From Campylobacterales bacterium (GTDB lineage: Bacteria > Campylobacterota > Campylobacteria > Campylobacterales > Sulfurimonadaceae): a DNA stretch of 64,000 nt. Shown here piece after piece: positions 1-9,044 of the stretch (within the stretch, counting starts at the first letter, position 1; each line of letters starts with the position of its first letter). The position numbers were made by a program, and so were the translations under genes. The notes under the pieces are model-generated. The model had not been told where the DNA came from, searched no databases, and saw nothing but the letters and a program-made list of their open reading frames with translations. The stretch covers positions 16,870-80,869 of the forward strand of contig JACUTT010000005.1 of assembly GCA_014859655.1 (NCBI GenBank), read 5' to 3'.

Positions 1-300
1 CTTGTGTATCTCGTCAATTGCCAGGACCTGGCCGCCTAATGATGAAAACTCTTTGGCAATGTGAAGAAGGGTTGTGTCTGCCATCTCCAGGCTGTCTGCA
101 CTGATGTAGAGTTTTTTGTGCAGGGGAATATCGAGTTCTTTGAGGTACTGAAGGATGTAGGTTGTTTTTCCCACCCCTCGCGCACCGACTATCCCGATGA
201 GTTTATCATTATGATCGATCTCATCCCAAAAATAGCGTTTATAGCTTTGTTTTAGATTGGCGAGATAGAGGATGAAGTTAGCACTCAAAATATCCAACAT
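1..300 (-). CDS. AAA-type ATPase, N-terminal part (runs off the left edge)
   Basis: Reading the minus strand from the ATG at 300-298 gives 100 codons open to the window edge, so only the N-terminus is here. A Walker A motif GARGVGKTT lies at residues 39-47 and a Walker B motif VLAIDEIHK at about 92-100, right at the edge. The layout (about 40 residues before the P-loop, then a strand, an ISADS turn and Walker B) fits the ATPases that often carry a C-terminal DUF4143 nuclease-like domain. That domain would lie outside the window and is inferred only. AAGG stands 8 nt before the ATG and a good sigma70-type promoter lies upstream. Family level is fairly sure; the biological role is unknown. Confidence 0.8.
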   Translation of the reverse strand, partial: MLDILSANFILYLANLKQSYKRYFWDEIDHNDKLIGIVGARGVGKTTYILQYLKELDIPLHKKLYISADSLEMADTTLLHIAKEFSSLGGQVLAIDEIHK

Positions 301-319
301 TACACGCCTTTTTGGAATA

Positions 320-348
320 ATTATAGCATAGATTGGGTTGAATGCCAA
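320..348 (-). promoter_or_regulatory. Promoter of the AAA ATPase gene
   Basis: On the minus strand TTGGCA (348-343) is followed after 17 nt by TATAAT (325-320), which is itself preceded by TGC as an extended -10. It lies about 20-50 nt ahead of the ATPase start at 300. It is a near-consensus sigma70-type promoter. Confidence 0.6.
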
Positions 349-442
349 AGTATTTATGTAAATAGTTGGGTTATATTCATAACTTTTTATCTAAAAAATA
401 GGAATGTAACCCAATAGTTCAAAGTACCTGCCTTGAAGTATG

Positions 443-506
443 GGGCGCCACCTCGGGAGAGGATGGCGCCCGTGAAGGTGCTTCGCCCCCGTGAGGGAAT
501 CTTCAC
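443..506. repeat. Nested inverted repeats in an intergenic region
   Basis: The 340-nt gap between the ATPase and the next gene holds two adjacent dyads. GGGCGCCA (443-450) pairs perfectly with TGGCGCCC (464-471) over a 13-nt loop, and GTGAAG (472-477) pairs with CTTCAC (501-506). It is GC-rich inside AT-rich flanks and has no reading frame worth calling. It could be a structured RNA, a terminator-like element or a remnant; no T-tract follows on either strand. The class is not recognised. Confidence 0.4.
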
Positions 507-554
507 TTTTGGAATAAAGCGGTCTGGTTGCAAGTGTCACTTATAAAACTGCCC

Positions 555-584
555 TTGCCAAAAAAAAGCGCCTTTAAGTATAAT
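555..584 (+). promoter_or_regulatory. Promoter of the 476-residue protein gene
   Basis: TTGCCA (555-560), an 18-nt spacer and TATAAT (579-584) lie 56 nt before the start codon at 640. An AAGGAG ribosome site stands 6-11 nt ahead of that ATG. Confidence 0.55.
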
Positions 585-639
585 TTGCATCCAAAACGGC
601 ACAATGGCAGAGCCGCTTATTTGAAGACAAGGAGAGACC

Positions 640-2070
640 ATGAAACCTGTCCCGCTTAACATGAAGGCCATCATCGGCGAGTTTGAATCTTTGGGAATGC
701 ATATCGCTCCCGGATTTTTAACCCATCCTTTGGCAAATACTCCCATTTTGGCACAGGTGACTGCCCTGCTCGAAGCCGCCGCGAAAGCGCCCGTCAAATT
801 GACGGCAAAAGGGTTTTTGCCCATGAAGCTGGTCGAGCGCATTGCAAAAATAATGCCTACAGCCTCAGAAATGCGCTTTACCGCACACGCAAAGCGTTTT
901 ATTGAACAGGAGCAGCCCGCCGCCCTGCGCGCCAATGCGCTCTGTGATATCGGCTCGCTGTTGCGAAAGTCTGGCGGAAGGCTGCACCTCACCGCCAAAG
1001 GACGGGGATTTTTAGAGGCAACGCCCAACGAACGCTACCTCTTCTTGCTACAGAGACATTTGGACTTTAACCTCGCTTATCTCGACTATGCACAGGCGTC
1101 GCCGCTGATCAACGCATTGCAAACGGCAGTTTTGCAGCTGATGCGCGACACGGACCCCTTTTACCGTAGCGCCAAGGTCTACGTCGCACTGTTGCTGGAT
1201 CGTTATCCGCAGCTTTTTGATGAGATCGAAAAAACCATTCAGCCCAATTCCTATTTTATCAAAGAGCCTGTTGACGAATTTGAGACCCTTTTCACCATGC
1301 GGCTCTTGCGCAATTTTCTGGTGCCTTTTGGGCTTGCACAGGAGCGTGGCGTCAAATACTCTGAAGACTACGAGATATGCAAAAGCCCTCTGTGTGATGC
1401 GCTGCTTGTTCCCGTGCACGCCATCAATTCCTCTGTGGTTCTAAACAAGAAGCGCGTCAGTGAGCTTCGCAAGATGGCCCGCGAGGCAAACCTTGACGCG
1501 TTGTTCTTTGAGGATGCGGTCTATGCTCTTGCTGCTTGTATGCACCACCCCTTTCTGCCCGCACAGATGATCGCCGAACAGCTTGTGAAGTTGCGCCGTC
1601 TCATCGGCACGGCCGCTCGGGAGAGAGGGATCTTTTACGAGCAACTCGCCGCATCGGCCATTGAGACCGTCCGCGCCTTTACCCGCCTCGACGCCAAAGG
1701 AGTGCGCAGCGACCTGCAGGAGGAGTTTGAGCAGGTCGTTGAGGCCCTCCTGTCCCTCGCACCCCGCGAACTTCCACAGACTCTTTACAGCACGCTCGGC
1801 ACCATGCCAGAGCACTTTTTCGGCTGGCTGGCGACTTATTATAAGATCCCGCCTGAGAATGAGAAGATTGCCGAAGATATCCTGCAGAAGTTTGACGAAG
1901 AGGTCCTTGAGGATGTGGGCGCTCTTATTATGAGTATGGGTGAGCTGCACAAGGCCGCAATAAAGGCAAAGCGGGTCAATGCAAAGATCAGCACCCTTGC
2001 CAAAGAGAGCGTGATCGCCTTTTTGCTGGCGGTTATGTCGGTGCACACCTTCACGCTTGAATCCGAATAA
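640..2070 (+). CDS. Conserved-looking 476-residue cytosolic protein of unknown function
   Basis: Not recognised. The product is soluble, with no signal peptide or membrane segment. Two short similar motifs stand out: LTAKGFLPMKLVERIA near residue 54 and LTAKGRGFLEAT near residue 118. This LTAKG-type segment, each time after a beta-like stretch, resembles winged-helix-like pieces seen in pRiA4b ORF-3-type plasmid proteins, but the match is weak. The rest is mostly helical with scattered Cys residues and no clear metal motif. The start is supported by AAGGAG just upstream and a sigma70-type promoter at 555-584. It appears to be a single-gene transcript: the next gene is convergent, and a short repeated motif lies 5 nt after the stop. 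That it is a real gene is sure; the role is open. Confidence 0.75.
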   Translation: MKPVPLNMKAIIGEFESLGMHIAPGFLTHPLANTPILAQVTALLEAAAKAPVKLTAKGFLPMKLVERIAKIMPTASEMRFTAHAKRFIEQEQPAALRANALCDIGSLLRKSGGRLHLTAKGRGFLEATPNERYLFLLQRHLDFNLAYLDYAQASPLINALQTAVLQLMRDTDPFYRSAKVYVALLLDRYPQLFDEIEKTIQPNSYFIKEPVDEFETLFTMRLLRNFLVPFGLAQERGVKYSEDYEICKSPLCDALLVPVHAINSSVVLNKKRVSELRKMAREANLDALFFEDAVYALAACMHHPFLPAQMIAEQLVKLRRLIGTAARERGIFYEQLAASAIETVRAFTRLDAKGVRSDLQEEFEQVVEALLSLAPRELPQTLYSTLGTMPEHFFGWLATYYKIPPENEKIAEDILQKFDEEVLEDVGALIMSMGELHKAAIKAKRVNAKISTLAKESVIAFLLAVMSVHTFTLESE

Positions 2071-2075
2071 GTCGC

Positions 2076-2094
2076 TTTTAGAGGCGCCCTTAAA
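2076..2094 (+). repeat. Short dispersed repeat, copy 1 (TTTTAGAGGCGCCCTTAAA)
   Basis: This 19-nt sequence starts 5 nt after the upstream stop codon. It is a one-base variant of a motif found again at 17366-17383 (inverted), 55577-55596 and 63978-63992 (inverted). It contains the palindrome GGCGCC but forms no longer hairpin. Confidence 0.45.
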
Positions 2095-2106
2095 CTAGAG
2101 CTACTT

Positions 2107-3468
2107 TCAAACTACCGACCTTTTAAAATAGGCCAAGGCTGCCGCGGAAGCCTCTTTGTGAAGGAGGATGGGTTTGGGGTAGTTTGCTATAGCGTGGGCG
2201 AAAAGATACTCTTCGTCGTGAAGGGCTTTTGGGGCTATATCTTTGAGCTCAGGGCAGAAGCGTTTGATGTAGAGTGCTTCTTTGTCGAACCTTTTGGCCT
2301 GAAGGTAGGGGTTGAAGATGCGGAAGTAGGGCTGGGGGTCGATGCCCGTGCCTGCGCTCCACTGCCAGGAGAGAATGTTCGAAGCCGCGTCGTAGTCGAG
2401 AAGATGCTTCGCAAAGAAGGCCTCTCCCCACTGCCAGGGAAGCAGAAGGTCCTTGGTGAAGAATGAGGCGCAGACCATGCGCACACGGTTGTGCATCGTG
2501 CCTGTTTGCAAGAGCTCTCTGACACCCGCGTCGACGAGGGGCACGCCTGTTTCGCCCCGGCAGAAGGCCTCGTATTTTTTGGGGTCTTCTACGCCCGTGA
2601 AACGGTATTTGTAGTTCTCTTTTTCTATGCGGGGGAAGTGGAAGAGAAGGTAGGCGTAGAAGTCGCGAAAGAGCAGCTGCCTGAAAAAAGGCTCCGTCTC
2701 TACGCCCTCTTTTTTCTGTGCACTCAAGAAGCGCAGGACTTCGCGCACCGAGAGCGTGCCGAAACGCAGGTCGACGCTGAGCTGAGAGGTAGCCTGAAGT
2801 GAGGGAAAATCCCTGTCTGTCGCGTAGTTTTTAAGCTGCTCTTTCAGCCTCGTAAGTTTCGCCTCGGGCTTCTCAAGAGAGAGTTTCTGCTCGGCAAAGC
2901 CCAAAGAGGAGGCCTCCAGGGGGAGGGGAATCTCTCTGCCCTCTGCGATCCGTGTGATCCCTTCGTAGCCAGCGGGAAAAAGCTGCTGCGGCACAAAAGG
3001 ATAAGCTTTCATGTGCTCGGCAGTGAAGAGGGTCTTGGCCCTGTTATAGAAGGGGGTGAAGACAAGATAGGGGCTCTGGTCGGCTTTGAGCACCTCGTCG
3101 GGAGCAAAGATATAGCTGTCCTTGAGGTAGCGAAAGTGCAACAGGTGCGAGACCTCGAGGTCTCTTTGCCGGGCATAAGCGTCATAGTCGCCGCTGGCGG
3201 CCACCTCGTCAAAACCCAGCGGAGCAAGCGCAGCAAAGACCTCGACCGGGGGGCCGAAAAAGAGCTTGAGGTCTAGTCCCTTTGCTTTGAGCGCGTGTTT
3301 CAGCTCTACTACCTGCGCAAAGATAAGGCTAAGGCGCCGGTCATCCGGGCTCAGAGAGGCGAGGATGTTTGTATCGAAGATGAAGATGGGCAGCACCTCG
3401 CCGCCGAGGCTGAGAAGAGGGTTGTCGTCTGCTCTAAGGTCGCGCCGGAACCAGAGGATGCGTCTCAT
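2107..3468 (-). CDS. phr: Deoxyribodipyrimidine photolyase
   Basis: A flavoprotein of the cryptochrome/photolyase family that splits UV-induced cyclobutane pyrimidine dimers using blue light. The N-terminus RRILWFRRDLRADDNPLL is the classic start of the antenna (Rossmann) domain. The C-terminal FAD/DNA-binding domain shows the GVPLVDAGVRELLQTGTMHNR stretch (positions about 308-328), then DYDAASNILSWQWSAGTG and DPQPYFRIFNP, the FAD pocket and Trp-rich region of class I enzymes. At 453 residues the length is normal. The start overlaps the stop of the upstream DUF523/DUF1722 gene by 4 nt (ATGA), so the two are translationally coupled. The same pairing (ybgA-phr) is known in E. coli. The family call is firm; the exact lesion preference within the family is inferred. 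Confidence 0.95.
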   Translation of the reverse strand: MRRILWFRRDLRADDNPLLSLGGEVLPIFIFDTNILASLSPDDRRLSLIFAQVVELKHALKAKGLDLKLFFGPPVEVFAALAPLGFDEVAASGDYDAYARQRDLEVSHLLHFRYLKDSYIFAPDEVLKADQSPYLVFTPFYNRAKTLFTAEHMKAYPFVPQQLFPAGYEGITRIAEGREIPLPLEASSLGFAEQKLSLEKPEAKLTRLKEQLKNYATDRDFPSLQATSQLSVDLRFGTLSVREVLRFLSAQKKEGVETEPFFRQLLFRDFYAYLLFHFPRIEKENYKYRFTGVEDPKKYEAFCRGETGVPLVDAGVRELLQTGTMHNRVRMVCASFFTKDLLLPWQWGEAFFAKHLLDYDAASNILSWQWSAGTGIDPQPYFRIFNPYLQAKRFDKEALYIKRFCPELKDIAPKALHDEEYLFAHAIANYPKPILLHKEASAAALAYFKRSVV

Positions 3469-4412
3469 TTTCCGCTTTTGATGTCGGAGCGCAGGGCGAG
3501 AACCTTGGGATAGGGGCTGAGGAACTTCTGGCCCAGCAGATAGGAGACCTCATACTTCTGTGCAAACATCTGCAGGGTGCCCAGCGGGGAGATGAGCGGA
3601 ATGATCTTGGCGGCAAAGTCGCCGATCTGCTCATGGAGCATCGCTTTTTCGACCGGGCTGAGCGCGTTTTTCAAAAATCCCGCCATATGTTCGAGCACAT
3701 TTCGCGTTTTGGCAATACTGCTTTTGCGCGCAATGGCACTCTTGAAGATCAGCTCGTAGCGCGAGAGCGTCTCGGAAATGCTCAGGCCCTCGTGGTTGCC
3801 GACGATATTGCCCAGCAGTCGGTAGGCCTTCTCGTCTTTGGACTGGAGCATAAACTTGTAGTTCCGGTGGAAGACGACAAGCTCTTTCATCTGCGGCGAA
3901 GAGGCCTTGAACTGCTCGAAGTCCTCATAGGCAAAGAGCTGCATCACGAAGTTCTCCCGCAGCCAGGGATCGTTCAGCCGCCCCTCCTCCTCCATCGGCA
4001 GAAGAGGGAAGTGCTGCTGGCAGAGTTCGGCAAAGAGACCGTTACTCTTTCCTTCGGCAAAGCCGTTGTTCAGGTAGGATTTCGCACTTCCCAGACCGCA
4101 GCTTGGGGATTTTGACTTGAAGATGATGCCGCAAAGACGCTCTGCCTTGAGTACGTCCAGCTCGCTGTCGCAAGCCAGAGAGAGTGCGCTGCTTAGGTCG
4201 CTGCCATCCTTGTTGGACTGGACGATAAGGCCGTTTTCCTCCTGAACGAGGCGCACAGAGGGGCGCGGAGTGCCGAAGGCCAGATGCTCGGGGCAGAAGG
4301 GAACGAACTTGGCATACTTCCCCAGCTCGTCAGTGATAAAGTGCTCATGTTTGTGTCCCGCGTCAAAACGGACCTTTGCGCCCAGAAGGCAGGATGAGAC
4401 GGCTATTTTCAT
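3465..4412 (-). CDS. DUF523 and DUF1722 (YbgA-like) protein
   Basis: The N-terminal half (about 1-150) is a DUF523 domain: it starts IAVSSCLLGAKVRFDAGHK and contains FCPEHLAFGTPRPSV, GIIFKSKSPSCGLGS and several conserved Cys. The C-terminal half (about 175-300) is a DUF1722/YbgA domain with LVVFHRNYKFMLQSKDEKAYRL (positions about 185-206). The function of either domain is not established; the Cys pattern of DUF523 suggests metal or thiol chemistry, which is inference. It is the first gene of a two-gene minus-strand operon with photolyase, so a role in DNA repair or light response is possible. The 315-residue length is normal for the fused form. Confidence 0.88.
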   Translation of the reverse strand: MKIAVSSCLLGAKVRFDAGHKHEHFITDELGKYAKFVPFCPEHLAFGTPRPSVRLVQEENGLIVQSNKDGSDLSSALSLACDSELDVLKAERLCGIIFKSKSPSCGLGSAKSYLNNGFAEGKSNGLFAELCQQHFPLLPMEEEGRLNDPWLRENFVMQLFAYEDFEQFKASSPQMKELVVFHRNYKFMLQSKDEKAYRLLGNIVGNHEGLSISETLSRYELIFKSAIARKSSIAKTRNVLEHMAGFLKNALSPVEKAMLHEQIGDFAAKIIPLISPLGTLQMFAQKYEVSYLLGQKFLSPYPKVLALRSDIKSGK

Positions 4413-4531
4413 ACAGATACTCCCTGTGATAGACCCTGCTATAGCAGACCCTTTTGAATACGAATGGTAGCACAGAAGCCGTGAAAAAGATCAATGTCAG
4501 CGAACTTGGCCGCGACTAAAAAGTAATATGC

Positions 4532-4537
4532 TAGAAT
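4532..4537 (+). promoter_or_regulatory. Extended -10 element for the signalling operon
   Basis: TATGCTAGAAT contains an extended -10 (TGC then TAGAAT) 65 nt before the ATG of the histidine kinase gene. No convincing -35 is visible, which is common in Campylobacterota sigma70 promoters. Confidence 0.4.
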
Positions 4538-4602
4538 GAGAGCCTTTAAAAGAGTTTGCTCATTATTAAAAGCAATAACACCAGGCGTTATCAGGACGGT
4601 AG

Positions 4603-7572
4603 ATGCAAGAGACGACACAGGATCAGCTTATACGGCCGTGGCTATCCCCTTTGTTTTTTATGATCATTATCATGTCGGCGAGGTTCTTTGAGGGGCACCT
4701 GCTCTTTCACACGCTGGCGGAGCTTTTTACTATTGTCGTCGGTGTCGTGATGGCCGTGGTCGCCTATTACGCCCACCAGTTTACCAAAAACAACTTCCTG
4801 CTCTATCTGGGAATGGGCTATTTCTGGATCGCGGCCCTCGATCTTTTTCACATGCTGACCTACAAGGGGATGATGATCTATCCTGCATATGATGCCAATC
4901 TGACACTTAACTTTTGGGTCCTCTCACGTCTCTTTGAAGCCTTGCTGCTGCTGAGCGCGCCTTTTGTAAATTTCAAGGTTCTCTCCAAAACACCCGTTTT
5001 CCTGCTCTTTGGAGCCATGGCTGGGGCAGTGTATGCGTTCTCTTTTTCTCCCTACCTGCTCGAGCTCTATGGGGAGGGGAGCGGACTGACTGGGCTGAAG
5101 ATAGGATTTGAATATGTAGTTATAGCCTTGCTGGCGGGCGCACTCATTCTCTATAGAAAACTTCGAAACCATTTTGAGCGCTTTGTCTACTACTGCGTGC
5201 TGCTTTCCATAAGCTTTACGATGCTTGCGGAGCTTGCCTTTACTTCTTATGTCGATCTCTATGCCTATACCAACGTGCTTGGCCACCTCTTTAGATTTAT
5301 GTCCTACTGGATGATTTTTCTGGCCATCGTTCAGGTCTCTTTACAAAAGCCTTTCAGCGCGATGGCGCAGGATGCGAGTACCTATGATGCCATTCCCCTG
5401 CCTGCTGTCGTGGTAGATGCGGAAGGTATCGTCCGTCAGGCCAATCGTGCAACCCTGAGTTTTCTGTCCTTGTCAAAAGAGGCTGTTTTCCATCGCCGCA
5501 ACCACATGCTTTTCCATGACGTTACCATGAGTGAGGCGAAATGTGCTCTCTGTCAGGCGATTAAAAATGGGCAGGCCCTTTGCGACTATGAACTCCCTCT
5601 TGGCTCCAAGACTTACCGTTTCAGCCTCAGCCCCATCTATTTTGACAACGAACCCTCGGGAACCATTCAGGTCTGCAGTGACATCAGTGCGCTCAAAAAC
5701 AGCGAAGCAAATTTGATCCGCGAAAGCAGCCTGCTCAAGACTATCATCAACACTGTTCCGATACGCATCTTCTGGAAAGACCGAGAGTCGCGCTATCTTG
5801 GCTGCAACCGGCTTCTTGCCGAAGATGCGGGGTTGAGGGATGAGGAGGAGCTTGTCGGCAAGACAGACCATGATATGCTCTGGCACAAAGAAGCGGCCTC
5901 TTATGTGAGCGATGACAAAGAAGTGATGCGGACACAGAGGAGCAAGCTCAACTACGAAGAAGTCCAGAGCCTTAAAGACGGCTCAAAACGGTGGCTCAAC
6001 ACCTCCAAGGCTCCCCTTCTCGATCAGAATGGCCAAGTGGAGGGCATTTTGGGAGCCTATTTCGATATTTCCGAGCGCAAGCGAGCGCAGGAGAAGCTGA
6101 TAAGGGCAAACAAACTTTTGAGTAATGCCGAACAGTTGGGCCACATGGGGAGCTGGGAGCTTGATCTGCAGACAAAGCAGCTTTTCTGGTCGGATGAGGT
6201 CTTTAGGATACACGGCGAAGAGATCGGTGCCTTTGTACCGACGCTTGAGATCTTTATGAGCTATATATCTGCGGACGACCGCCAAAAGATCGAGGAGGCT
6301 CTCTTTTTCACGAATGTGCGAAGCGAACTATCGGCCACACATTACAAACTGCTGCGAAAAGATGGCAGCGTACGCAGTATACAGATCAAAAACGAGATGA
6401 TCTTTTCCGACAGTGGTGAGGCGGTGAAACTGATCGGTATTCTTTTTGACGAAACAGAGCGGGTCGCTTCCGAGCAGGAGCTTAAAAAACTGAAGACCGC
6501 TGTCGAGCAGAGCCCGGTCTCCATCATCATCACTGATCTTGAGGGCAGCATCGAGTATGTCAACCCCCAATTCTCGCTGATCACCGGCTATACCTTCGAG
6601 GAAGCCATCGGCAAAAACCCCAGGATTCTTGCCTCGGGGCAGACCAGCGAGTATAAGTATGTGCATCTGTGGAACGAAGTGGCGCACGACAAGACCTGGT
6701 CGGGCATCTTCAAGAACATCAAGAAGAGCGGCGAGGCCTATTTGGAGTCCGCGATGATCTCGCCCATCAAAGACAGGGAGGGCAACATCGTCAACTACAT
6801 CGGCATCGGGCAGGACATCACCGAGAAGGTGGGGATGCGTGAGCTACTCAAAGACCAGGAAGATATGATGATCATACAGTCGCGCCACGCGGCCATGGGC
6901 GAGATGGTAGGGATGATAGCCCACCAGTGGCGCCAGCCCCTTTCAATCATCTCTATGGGGGCGAACAACCTTCTGCTTGACATCGAGATGGAGGATATCA
7001 ACGCGGAGGTCTTTAAAGCAGAGGCGCTCAGCATTGTCGAGCAGGTGAACCACCTCTCACAGACCATAGACGACTTTAGAAACTATTTCCGTCCCGACCG
7101 CGAAAAAGAGAGCGTACATGTCGAGGAGGTGATAAAAGAGGCGCTAAACATCATCGGAAAGAGCCTTGAGAGCAACAAGGTAGAGCTGACTCTCTCTCTG
7201 GGCGAGAGCAGTCCTGTCGAGATCTTTAGGCGGGAGCTTGTTCAGGTGCTGATCAATGTCATCAACAATGCCAAAGAGGCGATGGTCGAACACTGCAAAG
7301 AGCAGAGGCTTCTGTCAATCAGCACCGAAGAGGTTTCGGGTGCCGTTATCATCAGGATCTGCGACAACGGTGGAGGCATAGACGAGAAGATCATCCACCG
7401 GATCTACGAGCCCTATTTTAGCACCAAAGACAAGCAGACCGGCACCGGACTAGGGCTCTTTATGAGCAAAACGATAATGGAAAAACATCTCAACGGCAGG
7501 ATAGAAGCGTTTAAAAATGACGCAGACGGCACCTGTTTTGTCCTGAGCATCTACAAAGAGGAAAGCCTATGA
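4603..7572 (+). CDS. Membrane-bound PAS sensor histidine kinase (MASE3 type)
   Basis: A 989-residue sensor kinase. Residues about 13-245 form some seven membrane segments with the MASE3 look (FWIAALDLFHMLTYKGMMIY). About four PAS/PAC modules follow from about 260 to 755, for example GSIEYVNPQFSLITGYTFEEA. The kinase core has an H-box AHQWRQPL with the phospho-accepting His at about residue 774, then an HATPase domain with NVINNAKEAM, DNGGGI and TGTGLGLFMSK. It carries no receiver of its own. The next gene, a receiver protein, overlaps it by 4 nt, so the phosphate very likely goes to one or both adjacent response regulators. The ligand is unknown. The PAS modules and the ODP protein in the same operon suggest a redox or oxygen cue, which is inference. 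Confidence 0.93.
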   Translation: MQETTQDQLIRPWLSPLFFMIIIMSARFFEGHLLFHTLAELFTIVVGVVMAVVAYYAHQFTKNNFLLYLGMGYFWIAALDLFHMLTYKGMMIYPAYDANLTLNFWVLSRLFEALLLLSAPFVNFKVLSKTPVFLLFGAMAGAVYAFSFSPYLLELYGEGSGLTGLKIGFEYVVIALLAGALILYRKLRNHFERFVYYCVLLSISFTMLAELAFTSYVDLYAYTNVLGHLFRFMSYWMIFLAIVQVSLQKPFSAMAQDASTYDAIPLPAVVVDAEGIVRQANRATLSFLSLSKEAVFHRRNHMLFHDVTMSEAKCALCQAIKNGQALCDYELPLGSKTYRFSLSPIYFDNEPSGTIQVCSDISALKNSEANLIRESSLLKTIINTVPIRIFWKDRESRYLGCNRLLAEDAGLRDEEELVGKTDHDMLWHKEAASYVSDDKEVMRTQRSKLNYEEVQSLKDGSKRWLNTSKAPLLDQNGQVEGILGAYFDISERKRAQEKLIRANKLLSNAEQLGHMGSWELDLQTKQLFWSDEVFRIHGEEIGAFVPTLEIFMSYISADDRQKIEEALFFTNVRSELSATHYKLLRKDGSVRSIQIKNEMIFSDSGEAVKLIGILFDETERVASEQELKKLKTAVEQSPVSIIITDLEGSIEYVNPQFSLITGYTFEEAIGKNPRILASGQTSEYKYVHLWNEVAHDKTWSGIFKNIKKSGEAYLESAMISPIKDREGNIVNYIGIGQDITEKVGMRELLKDQEDMMIIQSRHAAMGEMVGMIAHQWRQPLSIISMGANNLLLDIEMEDINAEVFKAEALSIVEQVNHLSQTIDDFRNYFRPDREKESVHVEEVIKEALNIIGKSLESNKVELTLSLGESSPVEIFRRELVQVLINVINNAKEAMVEHCKEQRLLSISTEEVSGAVIIRICDNGGGIDEKIIHRIYEPYFSTKDKQTGTGLGLFMSKTIMEKHLNGRIEAFKNDADGTCFVLSIYKEESL

Positions 7573-9044
7573 TCGATATTCAAGAGCTAAAAGAGTACTG
7601 CGGGGCATTAAACATTCTTTATGTAGAAGACGACAAGGAGTTGCATGATGCTGTTTTGCGCTACCTGCTGAAGCTTTTTAAGAGTGTAGAGAATGCTTAT
7701 GACGGCGAAGAGGGACTGCAAAAGTACCGCGAGGCGGAGTATGACATCGTTCTGAGCGACATCAAGATGCCCCGACTCGGCGGGCTGGAGATGCTCAAGG
7801 AGATCAAGGCGCTCAACCCCGAACAGGAGGTCATCATCCTCTCTGCGTACGCGGAAACGGGCTACTTTATGGACGCCATTCACCTCAACGTTTCGGAGTA
7901 CATCATCAAGCCCATCGACTATGTGCAGATGAAAGAGGTTCTCTTCAAGGTCGCCAGGCGACTGCACGCCTTCAAGGAGAACCTGCGTTACCACGCCGAG
8001 CTGGAACGGCTGGTCAGCGAAAAGACCAAGTCGCTCATCGACAACTACGAGCAGACGCTTCGGGCGATGGTAGAGATGATAGAGGTGCGGGACTCCTATA
8101 CCGGAGGGCACTCCGAGCGCGTGGCACGCTACTCCCGCGCTATAGCCCAGGAGATGGGCCTGCCGCAAGAGGAGTGTGACCTTCTTTACCGGGCGGGGAT
8201 GCTGCATGACATCGGCAAGGTCACCACGCCCGACACCATACTGCTCAAGCCGGGAAAGCTCTCCGAGCGGGAGTTTATTCTCATCAAAGACCACGTCAGC
8301 GTCAGCCATCAGCTGCTTTCAAAGATCCCTATGTACAAGGCGATTGCCGAGATCGTCCTGCACCACCATGAGCGTTATGACGGGGCAGGCTATCCGCAGG
8401 GGCTAAGAGCCGATGAGATCCCTCTTTTGTCGCAGATCATGATCCTTGCGGACGCCTTTGACGCGATGACGACCAATCGCATCTACCAGGGGCGAAAAAG
8501 CCTTAAGGAGGCGATAGAAGAGCTGCGCTCATGCAGCGGGAAACAGTTCGACCCGGCTATTGTTCCTTTCGCCTGCCGCGCGCTTGGCCGCATGGACGTT
8601 TCGCGCGACATCTCACAGCTGCCAAAGAGCACGATGGAAAAAGAGCGTTTCTCCTACTTCTTCCGCGACAGTCTGACCGACACATACAACAAAGACTATC
8701 TTGACTTCTTCCTTCAGCAGGGCATCGAGGGGAGCCGCTACAGAGCTTGTATCTGCTTTTTGAAAAACTTCTCGCAGTACAACAGTAAACACGGATGGGA
8801 CGAGGGGAACGAACTCTTGAGGATGTATGCGCAGTACCTTCAGGAGCGCTATAGCGATGCCATGGTCTTCCGTGTTCAAGGCGATGACTTTATTTTGCTC
8901 ATCGACGAAAAGAGAACAGGGGGGTTCAAAGCGTATGAACACCCCTCTTTTTTGGAGAGCACTGAGGTTGATTCAAGCTGTCACTACCTTGACACTCTGG
9001 AGGACCTGATGGCCCAGCTTAAACGTCTGGAGCGGAGTAAGTAG
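7569..9044 (+). CDS. Response regulator with HD-GYP phosphodiesterase and degenerate GGDEF-like tail
   Basis: A receiver domain (about 10-130) has the phospho-acceptor Asp at 64 (VLSDIKMP). A full HD-GYP domain follows (about 160-350) with HSERVARYS, the HD pair at 213-214 (MLHDIGK) and GYP at 274-276, so it should hydrolyse c-di-GMP. The last ~130 residues start DSLTDTYNKDYLDFFL and end in FRVQGDDFILL. This is the frame of a GGDEF domain, but the GG(D/E)EF signature is lost (QGDDF), so it is probably not a cyclase. The gene starts 4 nt inside the histidine kinase gene. The predicted effect is that kinase activity lowers or raises c-di-GMP through this protein. Confidence 0.92.
   Translation: MIDIQELKEYCGALNILYVEDDKELHDAVLRYLLKLFKSVENAYDGEEGLQKYREAEYDIVLSDIKMPRLGGLEMLKEIKALNPEQEVIILSAYAETGYFMDAIHLNVSEYIIKPIDYVQMKEVLFKVARRLHAFKENLRYHAELERLVSEKTKSLIDNYEQTLRAMVEMIEVRDSYTGGHSERVARYSRAIAQEMGLPQEECDLLYRAGMLHDIGKVTTPDTILLKPGKLSEREFILIKDHVSVSHQLLSKIPMYKAIAEIVLHHHERYDGAGYPQGLRADEIPLLSQIMILADAFDAMTTNRIYQGRKSLKEAIEELRSCSGKQFDPAIVPFACRALGRMDVSRDISQLPKSTMEKERFSYFFRDSLTDTYNKDYLDFFLQQGIEGSRYRACICFLKNFSQYNSKHGWDEGNELLRMYAQYLQERYSDAMVFRVQGDDFILLIDEKRTGGFKAYEHPSFLESTEVDSSCHYLDTLEDLMAQLKRLERSK

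Noticed and set aside
537..1028. Minus-strand 163-residue frame
   Set aside because: Antisense to the 476-residue gene at 640, with no family likeness or ribosome site.
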